Origin: an uncultured Chthoniobacterales bacterium
GTDB taxonomy: Bacteria; Verrucomicrobiota; Verrucomicrobiae; Chthoniobacterales; UBA10450
Assembly (NCBI GenBank): GCA_955652855.1
Contig: CATPCN010000248.1
Location: 1-5,560, forward strand
Direction: 5' to 3'
Length of the DNA stretch: 5,560 nucleotides
Part shown: positions 1 through 5,560 of the stretch, one piece after another
Position numbering within the stretch: the stretch's first letter is position 1
Layout: each line of letters begins with the position of its first letter
Notes under the pieces: model-generated
What the model saw: the letters and a program-made list of their open reading frames with translations, nothing else
Databases searched by the model: none
What the model was told of the DNA's origin: nothing
Position numbers and translations under genes: made by a program

Positions 1-513
1 CTCGGCGCTCGTGCGCGCACCCCGGAGATTTTGCGAAAACTGCGCGACGCCAAAATGCTCGGGCGCAAGAGCGGCAGCGGTTTTTACAAATACGAAGGCA
101 AAGAGCAAACGCCTAACGAGTCGTTAAAGGAATGGCGCAAGGTTTCAGCAGGTCATCCCGAGCGGAGCGAGGGATCTCCCACGCGAAGTCAATCGGACAC
201 TAGCGAGATTCCTCGCTCCGCTCGGAATGACAGCGTCAATGATTTGGTCAATCGTCTTGTATTTCTGATGGTCAACGAAGCCGCGCGTTGCCTCGAAGAA
301 GAAGTTGTCGCGTTGCCAGAAGATGCGGACTACGGAATGATTCTCGGAACCGGATTCGCGCCATTCCGGGGCGGGCCGATTCGGTTCGCGGAACATTTCG
401 GTTTGAAAAAACTTGTCGATGAAATGGACCGGCTCGCGCAGAGCGACCAAAAATTTGCGCCGTGCGAAATTCTGAAGAGACACGCGCAAGGCGGTACGAA
501 GTTTTATCAATAA
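1..513 (+). CDS. 3-hydroxyacyl-CoA dehydrogenase, FadB/FadJ type, C-terminal part (5' end outside window)
   Basis: C-terminal 170 residues of a multifunctional fatty-oxidation protein. The family couples enoyl-CoA hydratase and NAD-dependent 3-hydroxyacyl-CoA dehydrogenase activities in cytoplasmic beta-oxidation. The frame is open from base 1, so the start lies upstream. Visible are the end of the first C-terminal 3HCDH domain (GRKSGSGFYKYEGK, about window codons 21-34) and the second one (RLVFLMVNEAARCLEEEVV, then GMILGTGFAPFRGGPIRFAEHFG, here split around the GTGFAPFRGGP core). The linker between them, about codons 51-77, is not family sequence: it reads HPERSEGSP...IPRSARND and is a translated palindromic repeat, inserted without breaking the frame. 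The hydratase and NAD-binding domains are not visible, so FadB and FadJ cannot be separated. The TAA stop overlaps an ATG (TAATG). The next intact gene is an acyl-CoA dehydrogenase, which fits one beta-oxidation operon. Confidence 0.9.
   Translation, partial: LGARARTPEILRKLRDAKMLGRKSGSGFYKYEGKEQTPNESLKEWRKVSAGHPERSEGSPTRSQSDTSEIPRSARNDSVNDLVNRLVFLMVNEAARCLEEEVVALPEDADYGMILGTGFAPFRGGPIRFAEHFGLKKLVDEMDRLAQSDQKFAPCEILKRHAQGGTKFYQ
152..231. repeat. Palindromic repeat copy A, inside the dehydrogenase reading frame
   Basis: An 80-bp inverted repeat. The left arm is 152-178 and starts GTCATCCCGAGCGGAGCGAG; the right arm is 205-231 and ends CTCGCTCCGCTCGGAATGAC. The arms match at 25 of 27 positions when one is reverse-complemented, around a 26-nt centre. 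On the + strand it is translated as HPERSEGSP...IPRSARND, a peptide signature I recall as widespread in several soil phyla because this repeat is often read as protein. The element is not a multiple of three, so frame must have been kept through extra bases at the junction. I see only a weak CAGC similarity at the two edges, not a clear target duplication. Confidence 0.9.
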
Positions 514-534
514 TGAAATCGCCACTCGGAGCAC
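513..534 (+). repeat. Direct repeat, upstream copy, with relic start codon
   Basis: This 22-bp segment begins ATGAAATCGCC and matches 644-665 at 19 of 22 positions; the three differences (at 524, 529 and 533) are all transitions. It encodes MKSPLGA, against MKSPLEA in the downstream copy. Its ATG overlaps the TAA stop of the preceding dehydrogenase (TAATG). The simplest reading is that this was the original start of the acyl-CoA dehydrogenase gene before repeat copy B entered. Confidence 0.75.
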
Positions 535-539
535 ACCTT

Positions 540-622
540 GTCATCCTGAGCGAAGTCGAAGGATCCCACGGCGTTTCCGAGGCGCTTTCGCAACGGGATT
601 CCTCGACTGCGCTTGGAATGAC
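540..622. repeat. Palindromic repeat copy B, between dehydrogenase and acyl-CoA dehydrogenase
   Basis: An inverted repeat with left arm 540-567 (starts GTCATCCTGAGCGAAGTCGA) and right arm 595-622 (ends GACTGCGCTTGGAATGAC). The arms match at 22 of 28 positions around a 27-nt centre. It shares the outer ends GTCATYC and GGAATGAC and the general plan of copy A, but has a different arm core (GTCGA type instead of GGAGCGAG type), so it belongs to a sister subfamily. It lies between the two 22-bp direct repeats at 513-534 and 644-665. In mRNA it could fold into a long stem-loop between the two genes. No transposase is encoded nearby. Confidence 0.88.
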
Positions 623-643
623 AGAATCGCGTTGCGCGCCGTT

Positions 644-665
644 ATGAAATCGCCGCTCGAAGCGC
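644..665 (+). repeat. Direct repeat, downstream copy, carrying the acyl-CoA dehydrogenase start
   Basis: Second copy of the 22-bp direct repeat (19 of 22 identical to 513-534). It starts at ATG 644 and encodes MKSPLEA, the proposed present N-terminus of the acyl-CoA dehydrogenase. Together the two copies flank repeat copy B in the way a target-site duplication would, although 22 bp is long for one and slippage or recombination is also possible. Confidence 0.75.
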
Positions 666-2572
666 CTGAGAAACAAATCAGCGAAGAAACCAGCGCGAAG
701 CCGGAAAAAGCGACGGCGTCGGTGATCGACACCTCGAAAATGTCGGCGGGCAAAGCCGCTGCGCTCGAGCTCGCGGAAGCGTCGCGCGATCCGCTCGATG
801 ATCGCGGCAGCTTCGCGAGCAATCTCTTTGTCGGCCGTTTCGATTTCGATCGCATCTTTCCGTTCCCCGACCAAAGCGCGGAGGATCGCGCGCGCGGTCA
901 GGATTTTTTGAACAAGCTCGAGAGTTATCTGCGCGATAATGTCGATGCAGACGAAATTGATCGCACCGGTGAAATTCCGCCGGAAAATTTCGCGGGGCTC
1001 GCAGCCATCGGCGCATTCGGAATTAAGGTGCCGCCGCAGTACGGCGGGCTCGGTTTGTCGCAGTTCAATTACGGGCGCGCGGCGGTTTTGCTCGGCAGTT
1101 GGGACGGAAATGTCGCGGCGCTTGTTTCCGCGCATCAATCAATCGGTGTCGCGCAACCACTGCTGCTCTTCGGCACGGAAGAACAAAAACGAAAATATTT
1201 GCCACGCGTCGCCGGCGGAGAAATTTCCGCGTTCGCTTTAACCGAATCGCACGCCGGTAGCGATCCGGCGACGATGAGTTTGCGCGCCGATCCCTCAGCG
1301 GACGGCTCTGAGTTTGCCCTGAACGGCGAAAAACTTTGGTGCACGAACGGCGTCAAAGCCGGCGTGCTCGTCGTCATGGCAAAAACGCCGCCGAGAATGG
1401 TGAACGGCAAATCGCGCAATCAGATCACCGCGTTTATTGTCGATGTTGCAACGCCGGGACTCGAGATCGCGTATCGCTGCCGGTTCATGGGCCTGCGCGC
1501 GCTCTACAATGCAGTCGTCACTTTCAAAGATGTGCGCGTGCCGCGCGAAAATATCATCGCCGGCGAAGGCAAAGGCCTGAAGGTTGCGCTTACGACATTG
1601 AACACAGGCCGGCTCACACTTCCGGCCGCGTGCGTCGGAGTTTCGAAACGGCTCGTCGAAATTTCGCGGAAATGGGCGGGCGAACGAATTCAATGGGGCG
1701 TGCCGATCGGTCAGCACGCTGCCATCGCGGGCAAGATTGCAGAGATGGCAGCGAACACTTTCGCGATGGAAGCGATGACTTTTCTCACTTCGTCGCTGCT
1801 CGATCGCAAAGCGACTGATCTGCGCATCGAGACAGCGATGTGCAAAATGTGGGCGACCGAAATGACTTGGAAGATCGCTGACGACGCGATGCAAGTGCGT
1901 GGCGGCCGCGGTTATGAAACGGCGCATTCGCTTGCGGGCCGAGGCGAAGCGCCGATCGCGGTCGAACGTTTTCTGCGCGATTGCCGCGTGAACACGATCT
2001 TCGAAGGCTCGAGCGAAATCATGCGGCTCTTCATTGCGCGCGAAGCGCTCGATCCGCATTTGAAAGTGGGCGGCGCAATTTTCAACACGCAGCTGCCGAT
2101 GTCCGAGCGCGCTAAAGCCGTTCTTACTTCCGGAAAATTTTACGCCGGCTGGTATCCGCGCCAATGGCTGCCGGGCGGCGCGGGCAAGATCGACAATCTC
2201 CATTCCGATCTCGAAGCGCATGTGCAATATGCGGCGCGCACGAGCAAGCGATTGGCGCGCGGGCTGTTTCACGCCATGGCGCGCTTCGGTCCGAAACTCG
2301 ATCGCGAACAATTGTTGCTCTCGCGTTTTGTCGGCATCGCGACCGAGCTCTTCGCCATTAGTGCGACCTGTTCGTTTGCGCAATCAAAAATGGACCACGG
2401 CGAAGACGCCGTCGAAATTCTGTCCATCGCGAATTATTTCTGTCGATCTTCCCGGCTGCGTATTGTGCACCATTTCGCCGGCACGAGCGACAACGTCGAT
2501 CGCCGCGGCTATCAGCTCACGCAGGAATTGCTCGCCGGAAAGCACGCGAATCTCACGCGCGGCATCGTTTGA
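644..2572 (+). CDS. Acyl-CoA dehydrogenase, very-long-chain (VLCAD/ACADVL) type
   Basis: A 642-residue flavoprotein that oxidises acyl-CoA to trans-2-enoyl-CoA, the first step of beta-oxidation, passing electrons to an electron-transfer flavoprotein. VLCAD-type landmarks: FASNLFVGRFDFDRIFPFP at residues 57-75; N-terminal helical domain; flavin-side TESHAGSDP at about 200-208; KLWCTNG at 230-236; GGRGYE at 420-425; and IFEGSSEI, where E454 matches the catalytic base. About 170 further residues form the extra helical C-terminal region typical of VLCAD/ACAD9 and absent from short- and medium-chain enzymes. I chose ATG 644 over the in-frame TTG at 632 because the encoded MKSPL is duplicated at 513, where it overlaps the upstream stop. 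The first 50 residues are rich in Ala, Glu and Lys and look disordered. No clear Shine-Dalgarno precedes the start. Exact chain-length preference cannot be read from sequence. Confidence 0.93.
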   Translation: MKSPLEAPEKQISEETSAKPEKATASVIDTSKMSAGKAAALELAEASRDPLDDRGSFASNLFVGRFDFDRIFPFPDQSAEDRARGQDFLNKLESYLRDNVDADEIDRTGEIPPENFAGLAAIGAFGIKVPPQYGGLGLSQFNYGRAAVLLGSWDGNVAALVSAHQSIGVAQPLLLFGTEEQKRKYLPRVAGGEISAFALTESHAGSDPATMSLRADPSADGSEFALNGEKLWCTNGVKAGVLVVMAKTPPRMVNGKSRNQITAFIVDVATPGLEIAYRCRFMGLRALYNAVVTFKDVRVPRENIIAGEGKGLKVALTTLNTGRLTLPAACVGVSKRLVEISRKWAGERIQWGVPIGQHAAIAGKIAEMAANTFAMEAMTFLTSSLLDRKATDLRIETAMCKMWATEMTWKIADDAMQVRGGRGYETAHSLAGRGEAPIAVERFLRDCRVNTIFEGSSEIMRLFIAREALDPHLKVGGAIFNTQLPMSERAKAVLTSGKFYAGWYPRQWLPGGAGKIDNLHSDLEAHVQYAARTSKRLARGLFHAMARFGPKLDREQLLLSRFVGIATELFAISATCSFAQSKMDHGEDAVEILSIANYFCRSSRLRIVHHFAGTSDNVDRRGYQLTQELLAGKHANLTRGIV

Positions 2573-2651
2573 GGCCGCGGCTGCGATTGAAAGTCGCCGC
2601 TGAAAAGCGAACCAGTCCAATACTGGCATTGGCTTTGCTCTGAAATGTCGG

Positions 2652-3230
2652 GTGCTCCCGTTTATCTTCCTTGGTGTCGCGGTCGTCTGTGCGCTGATTT
2701 CGCGCAGTCTGCTGTTCATTGCCGCGATTAACATCAGCGTCTGGTGGGCGCTTGGAATTTTTTTGCCGTTCGGTCCAATGTTTTTCCGGGTGAATTATCC
2801 GGAAGAAGCAAGGCGCTCGGTGTGGTTCCGATTCGCCACGCTTCCCTGTTTCGGCGCATATTTATTGATGGGGCAGGGGCCGATGTTGAAAGCGTTTAAG
2901 CCGCATCATCTCGATGCAGGGCCGTCTTCCACGCATCTTGTTCATTACGCTTTGGAGAAACCTGGGACGTCGCTGCCGAAAAATTCGGCTACGCCGATCC
3001 TGGCGCCGACTCCGAGTTTGGACGAACGCCACGCGGCGAATGCAATGGAACTTAAGCGCTTGCAGAGTTGGGCGGAGGAGCTTCGATTGCGCAAACGCGA
3101 TCTGCTGCACGGCGACACAGAAGGAAATCGCGTATACGCGATCGATCTTTCGGAATACAACGAGGCGCTCGCCAAAGCGACTGCGGAAAAAACTGCACTC
3201 GGCGTCCCGCCGAAATCATCACCGCATTGA
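2652..3230 (+). CDS. Uncharacterised small membrane protein
   Basis: I do not recognise this 192-residue protein. The N-terminal half is hydrophobic: likely membrane segments at about 2-17 and 19-45 and a weaker one at 57-76, with charged NYPEEARR between the second and third. The middle (84-123) is rich in Pro, Ser and His and probably extended. The C-terminal part (124-180) looks helical and soluble, with KRLQSWAEELRLRKRDLL followed by a YNEALAKA stretch, a pattern I associate with small Verrucomicrobia hypothetical proteins, though I cannot verify this. The start is uncertain: the frame opens at 2604 and has no ATG before residue 43, so GTG 2652 is chosen as the first usual start that keeps the whole first membrane segment. 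No Shine-Dalgarno is obvious. It lies 79 nt after the acyl-CoA dehydrogenase and 46 nt before lat; no function follows from that position. Confidence 0.7.
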   Translation: MLPFIFLGVAVVCALISRSLLFIAAINISVWWALGIFLPFGPMFFRVNYPEEARRSVWFRFATLPCFGAYLLMGQGPMLKAFKPHHLDAGPSSTHLVHYALEKPGTSLPKNSATPILAPTPSLDERHAANAMELKRLQSWAEELRLRKRDLLHGDTEGNRVYAIDLSEYNEALAKATAEKTALGVPPKSSPH

Positions 3231-3280
3231 TGGCCCGCCGGTTGACCGTCCTGCACAGTCAGACTACCGTCAGCGGATGA
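3230..3280 (+). other. Possible 16-codon leader ORF bridging to lat
   Basis: ATG 3230 overlaps the TGA of the membrane-protein gene (TGATG), and the frame MARRLTVLHSQTTVSG ends at TGA 3278-3280, which overlaps the lat ATG (ATGA at 3277-3280). It would let ribosomes terminate and restart across the 46-nt gap. It has no lysine-rich run and no attenuator-like hairpins, so I do not call it a regulatory leader peptide. It may be chance. Confidence 0.25.
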
Positions 3281-4674
3281 GTATGCCGCCCATGCTCACC
3301 GAGGCGGCCCGCACTTCCGCGCGGCGCCCTTCGACTGAGAAAAAACAAAACGATCATGCCGACGCTTCGCGCGCCTTGGAAATTATCGAGGAGCACGTCC
3401 TGCTCGATGGTTTCAAGGTTGTGATCGACCTCGAAAAAAGCCGCGGCTCATATTTATATGATGCGGCCAGCGGTCATCGCCTGATCGATCTCTACGGCTT
3501 TTTCGGTTCCATGCCTGTCGGGTTCAATCATCCCTATTTTGAGCGCGAGGATGTGAAGAGCGATTTGTTGCGCGCGGCCAAGGTCAAGATCGCCAACTCC
3601 GACGTTTACTCGCAAGGTTACGCCGAATTCGTCGAAGCTTTTGCGCGCGTGGTCGGTCTGCCCCCGCTCGACCGTTATCTCTTTATCGAAGGCGGTGCGC
3701 CTGCAGTCGAGAACACGCTCAAGGCTGCGATGGATTGGAAGGTGCGCAAAAACATGGCGGCCGGTCGCGGCGAACGCGGCACTGAGATTTTGCATTTCCG
3801 TCACGCCTTCCACGGCCGGAGCGGTTACACGATGAGCCTGACGAACACCGACCCGCGCAAGACGGATTTGTTCGCCAAATTCGATTGGCCGCGCGTTTCG
3901 GGCCCTTACATCGATTTTTTGTTGCCCGAATCCGAGCGGGAAGCGGATGTGACCGCCCGCGAAAAAAAATCGGAGGAGGAAATTCGAAAGGTCATTGCCG
4001 AGCGCAAGATCGACATAGCCGCGATCATCATCGAGCCGATTCAAGGCGAAGGGGGGGACAATCATTTTCGAGAAAATTGGCTGGCGACGCTGCGCCGCAT
4101 TTGCGACGAGAACGAAATGCTTTTGATTTTCGACGAAGTGCAATGCGGCATGGGCGCGACGGGTCGCAATTGGTGCTGCGAACATTTTGGTGTGCTGCCC
4201 GATCTGATGGCGTTCGGCAAAAAAGCGCAAGTCTGCGGCGTGATGGCCGGGCCGCGCCTCAATGAAGTGAAGGACAACGCGTTTCGGTTACCGAGCCGGC
4301 TCAACTCGACTTGGGGCGGAAATTTTACAGACATGGTGCGCTCGACGCATTATCTGCGCATCACCGAGGAAGAACATCTGGTCGAGAACGCCGCGAAAGT
4401 TGGCGCGCACTTTTTGAGTCGGCTTTGCGAACTTCAGCGCGAAGAGCCGATGATTACCGCCGTGCGCGGTCGCGGTTTGTTTATCGCGTTCGATTTGCCG
4501 GACGCGAAGACGCGCGAAGAGATGTGGAAAGGTTTGTTCGATCGCGGCGTGCTCACGCTGCGCTCCGGCGAACATTCGATTCGGTTTCGACCGGCGCTGG
4601 ACATCACGGCTGAAGTGGTCGACGAAGCGATCGATCTGCTGCGCAAGCAATGCCAGCAGATGCGTCGCAGTTAG
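3277..4674 (+). CDS. lat: L-lysine 6-aminotransferase (lysine epsilon-aminotransferase)
   Basis: A 465-residue class III PLP-dependent aminotransferase. It moves the epsilon-amino group of L-lysine to 2-oxoglutarate, giving alpha-aminoadipate semialdehyde and glutamate. From memory it follows Mycobacterium tuberculosis Lat (Rv3290c, about 449 residues) through many long motifs: SNSDVYS, FIEGGAPAVENTLKAAMDWK, AFHGRSGYTMSLTNT, FDWPR, EPIQGEGGD (253-261), LIFDEVQCG with PLP-contacting D286, AFGKKAQVCGVMAG with Schiff-base lysine K315, and PSRLNSTWGGNFTDMVR. These separate it from ornithine and GABA aminotransferases. ATG 3277 is chosen; ATG 3283 and 3292 are also in frame. The frame is open upstream to 2914, but that part is a shadow of the membrane-protein gene. 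The first 30 residues are polar and probably disordered. The stop is 2 nt before the semialdehyde dehydrogenase, the next enzyme of the pathway. Confidence 0.95.
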   Translation: MSMPPMLTEAARTSARRPSTEKKQNDHADASRALEIIEEHVLLDGFKVVIDLEKSRGSYLYDAASGHRLIDLYGFFGSMPVGFNHPYFEREDVKSDLLRAAKVKIANSDVYSQGYAEFVEAFARVVGLPPLDRYLFIEGGAPAVENTLKAAMDWKVRKNMAAGRGERGTEILHFRHAFHGRSGYTMSLTNTDPRKTDLFAKFDWPRVSGPYIDFLLPESEREADVTAREKKSEEEIRKVIAERKIDIAAIIIEPIQGEGGDNHFRENWLATLRRICDENEMLLIFDEVQCGMGATGRNWCCEHFGVLPDLMAFGKKAQVCGVMAGPRLNEVKDNAFRLPSRLNSTWGGNFTDMVRSTHYLRITEEEHLVENAAKVGAHFLSRLCELQREEPMITAVRGRGLFIAFDLPDAKTREEMWKGLFDRGVLTLRSGEHSIRFRPALDITAEVVDEAIDLLRKQCQQMRRS

Positions 4675-4676
4675 TC

Positions 4677-5560
4677 ATGCAATCGGTCTTACAAAGACTC
4701 GGCATCGCCGAGGAAAATCCCGGCGCCTTTTGCGGCGAATGGCGCGGCAGCGGCGCCAAGATCGACAAGTTTTCACCGATCGATGTCCACTTGCTCGCGA
4801 GGGTGCGCACCGCTTCGAACGAAGATTACGAAACGACTGTCACTCGCGCCTGCCAGGCATTTCTCAAGTGGCGCGCAACACCCGGCCCAGTGCGCGGCGA
4901 GACGGTGAGAAAACTTGGCAACGCTTTACGCGAAGCGAAAAGCGATCTCGCGCAACTCGTCACGCTCGAAAACGGCAAGATCATCGCGGAAGGCGAAGGC
5001 GAAGTGCAGGAGATGATCGACATCTGCGACTTCGCGGTCGGCCAATCGCGCATGCTTTATGGCCTAACGATTCAGTCGGAGCGCGCGAGTCATCGGCTCA
5101 TGGAGCAATGGCATCCGCTCGGCGTGATCGCCGTGATCTCCGCGTTTAATTTTCCGGTCGCGGTTTGGTCGTGGAACGCAGCGCTCGCCGCCATTTGCGG
5201 TGATGCAACAATTTGGAAACCCTCGGAAAAAACGCCGCTCACCGCGATCGCGGTCATTAAAATCGCGGAGCGCGTTTGTCGCGAAACCAATGTCGACCCC
5301 GCAATTTTTTCATTGCTCATTGGCGACGGCCCGAGCGTCGGACAAAAGCTAGCCGCCGATCGCCGCATCCCGCTCGTTTCCGCGACTGGATCGACCAGGA
5401 TGGGTTTCGATGTCGCCAAACAGGTGCACGGCCGGCTTGGCAAAACGATTATGGAGCTGGGCGGCAACAACGCGCTCATCGTCGCGCCGAGCGCTAACAT
5501 CGACATGGCGACACAATCGATTTTCTTCGGCGCGGTTGGCACGGCCGGTCAGCGTTGCAC
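4677..5560 (+). CDS. amaB: Alpha-aminoadipic semialdehyde dehydrogenase, ALDH7/antiquitin type (3' end outside window)
   Basis: First 294 residues of an NAD(P)-dependent aldehyde dehydrogenase; family members have about 500. It should oxidise alpha-aminoadipate semialdehyde (open form of piperideine-6-carboxylate) to alpha-aminoadipate; in other bacteria it is called amaB or pcd. ALDH7 hallmarks recalled from human antiquitin: VQEMIDICDFAVGQSRM, EQWHPLGVIAVISAFNFPVA (about 143-162), the cofactor-side GSTRMG at 238-243, ELGGNNA with general base E260, and GTAGQRC with catalytic nucleophile C294, which is the last full codon in the window. The ICDFAVG and GGNNA variants favour ALDH7 over generic ALDHs. 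One unusual position: SATGST replaces the more common SFTGST. ATG 4677 lies 2 nt after the lat stop, so the two genes are almost certainly co-transcribed. No strong Shine-Dalgarno is seen, which suggests translational coupling. Confidence 0.94.
   Translation, partial: MQSVLQRLGIAEENPGAFCGEWRGSGAKIDKFSPIDVHLLARVRTASNEDYETTVTRACQAFLKWRATPGPVRGETVRKLGNALREAKSDLAQLVTLENGKIIAEGEGEVQEMIDICDFAVGQSRMLYGLTIQSERASHRLMEQWHPLGVIAVISAFNFPVAVWSWNAALAAICGDATIWKPSEKTPLTAIAVIKIAERVCRETNVDPAIFSLLIGDGPSVGQKLAADRRIPLVSATGSTRMGFDVAKQVHGRLGKTIMELGGNNALIVAPSANIDMATQSIFFGAVGTAGQRC

Larger units (their letters stand above)
513..647 (+). other. Possible 44-codon bridging ORF created by the repeat insertion
   Basis: An open frame runs from ATG 513 to TGA 645-647 and encodes 44 residues beginning MKSPLGAHLVILSEVEGS. 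It consists of the relic acyl-CoA dehydrogenase N-terminus followed by translated repeat copy B. Its ATG overlaps the upstream stop (TAATG) and its stop overlaps the downstream ATG (ATGA at 644-647), so ribosomes could be passed from the dehydrogenase to the acyl-CoA dehydrogenase by re-initiation. It is unlikely to have a function as a protein; any role would be translational coupling. Whether it is translated is not shown. Confidence 0.35.

Noticed and set aside
1295..2383. Long antisense open frame of 362 codons opposite the acyl-CoA dehydrogenase
   Set aside because: It is Arg/His/Ala-rich with no family motif, as expected for the reverse strand of a GC-rich gene; the + strand frame carries full catalytic motifs. 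The same applies to the antisense frame at 3454-4230 opposite lat.
2612..2626. Small hairpin CCAGT-CCAAT-ACTGG downstream of the acyl-CoA dehydrogenase, as a terminator or operator
   Set aside because: The stem is only 5 bp, no T-run follows, and such short palindromes are expected by chance. A 5-bp GCGGC/GCCGC pairing at 2577-2600 is equally weak.
2914..3276. Upstream in-frame extension of lat
   Set aside because: It lies inside the membrane-protein gene in another frame, is Arg-rich, and has no counterpart in known Lat proteins, which begin near residue 20-35 of the chosen frame.
3328..3339. CCTTCGACTGAG as a fragment of repeat family B
   Set aside because: Only about 9 nt match one arm, there is no second arm nearby, and it encodes a normal polar N-terminal part of lat.
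3962..4057. A8 run (3962-3969) and G7 run (4051-4057) in lat as programmed slippage sites or sequencing errors
   Set aside because: The frame is continuous and conserved on both sides (EKKSEEE, EPIQGEGGD), so no frameshift is needed; there is no evidence of a slipped product.
1..5560. CRISPR array, tRNA, rRNA, transposase, toxin-antitoxin or defence genes
   Set aside because: No repeated spaced units, RNA-gene signatures or matching protein motifs were seen on either strand; the window is filled by metabolic genes and the palindromic repeats.

Overview
The window reads as a bacterial chromosome segment, GC-rich by eye, with every gene on the + strand. It joins fatty-acid beta-oxidation genes to the start of a lysine-degradation pair. 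The organism cannot be named from sequence alone. The long palindromic repeats that begin GTCATYC and end GGAATGAC, the lack of clear Shine-Dalgarno sequences and the style of the small membrane protein suggest a soil-type Verrucomicrobia (Chthoniobacterales-like) or Acidobacteria genome; this is inference.

Layout. (1) 1-513 is the C-terminal end of a multifunctional 3-hydroxyacyl-CoA dehydrogenase (FadB/FadJ type), carrying an in-frame palindromic repeat at 152-231. (2) 513-665 is a remodelled junction: a second repeat of the same superfamily (540-622) lies between two near-identical 22-bp direct repeats, each holding an ATG. The second ATG (644) is the likely present start of (3), a VLCAD-type acyl-CoA dehydrogenase at 644-2572. 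(4) 2652-3230 encodes an unrecognised 192-residue protein with an N-terminal membrane region. (5) 3277-4674 is L-lysine 6-aminotransferase (lat). (6) 4677-5560 is the first 294 residues of an ALDH7/antiquitin-type alpha-aminoadipic semialdehyde dehydrogenase, cut at the window edge just after its catalytic cysteine.

How the genes work together. The acyl-CoA dehydrogenase makes trans-2-enoyl-CoA, which a hydratase/3-hydroxyacyl-CoA dehydrogenase then carries forward, so genes 1 and 3 are successive beta-oxidation steps. Lat removes the epsilon-amino group of lysine to give alpha-aminoadipate semialdehyde (in equilibrium with piperideine-6-carboxylate), and the next gene, 2 nt downstream, oxidises it to alpha-aminoadipate. 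Whether the two blocks share a transcript is not shown, but spacing is short throughout and no convincing terminator was seen.

The most interesting part is not a new enzyme system. It is the pair of palindromic repeats: one has become protein-coding inside an enzyme, and the other appears to have split a TAATG stop/start overlap and left a duplicated start codon on each side. No CRISPR array, tRNA, rRNA, transposase or defence gene was found.
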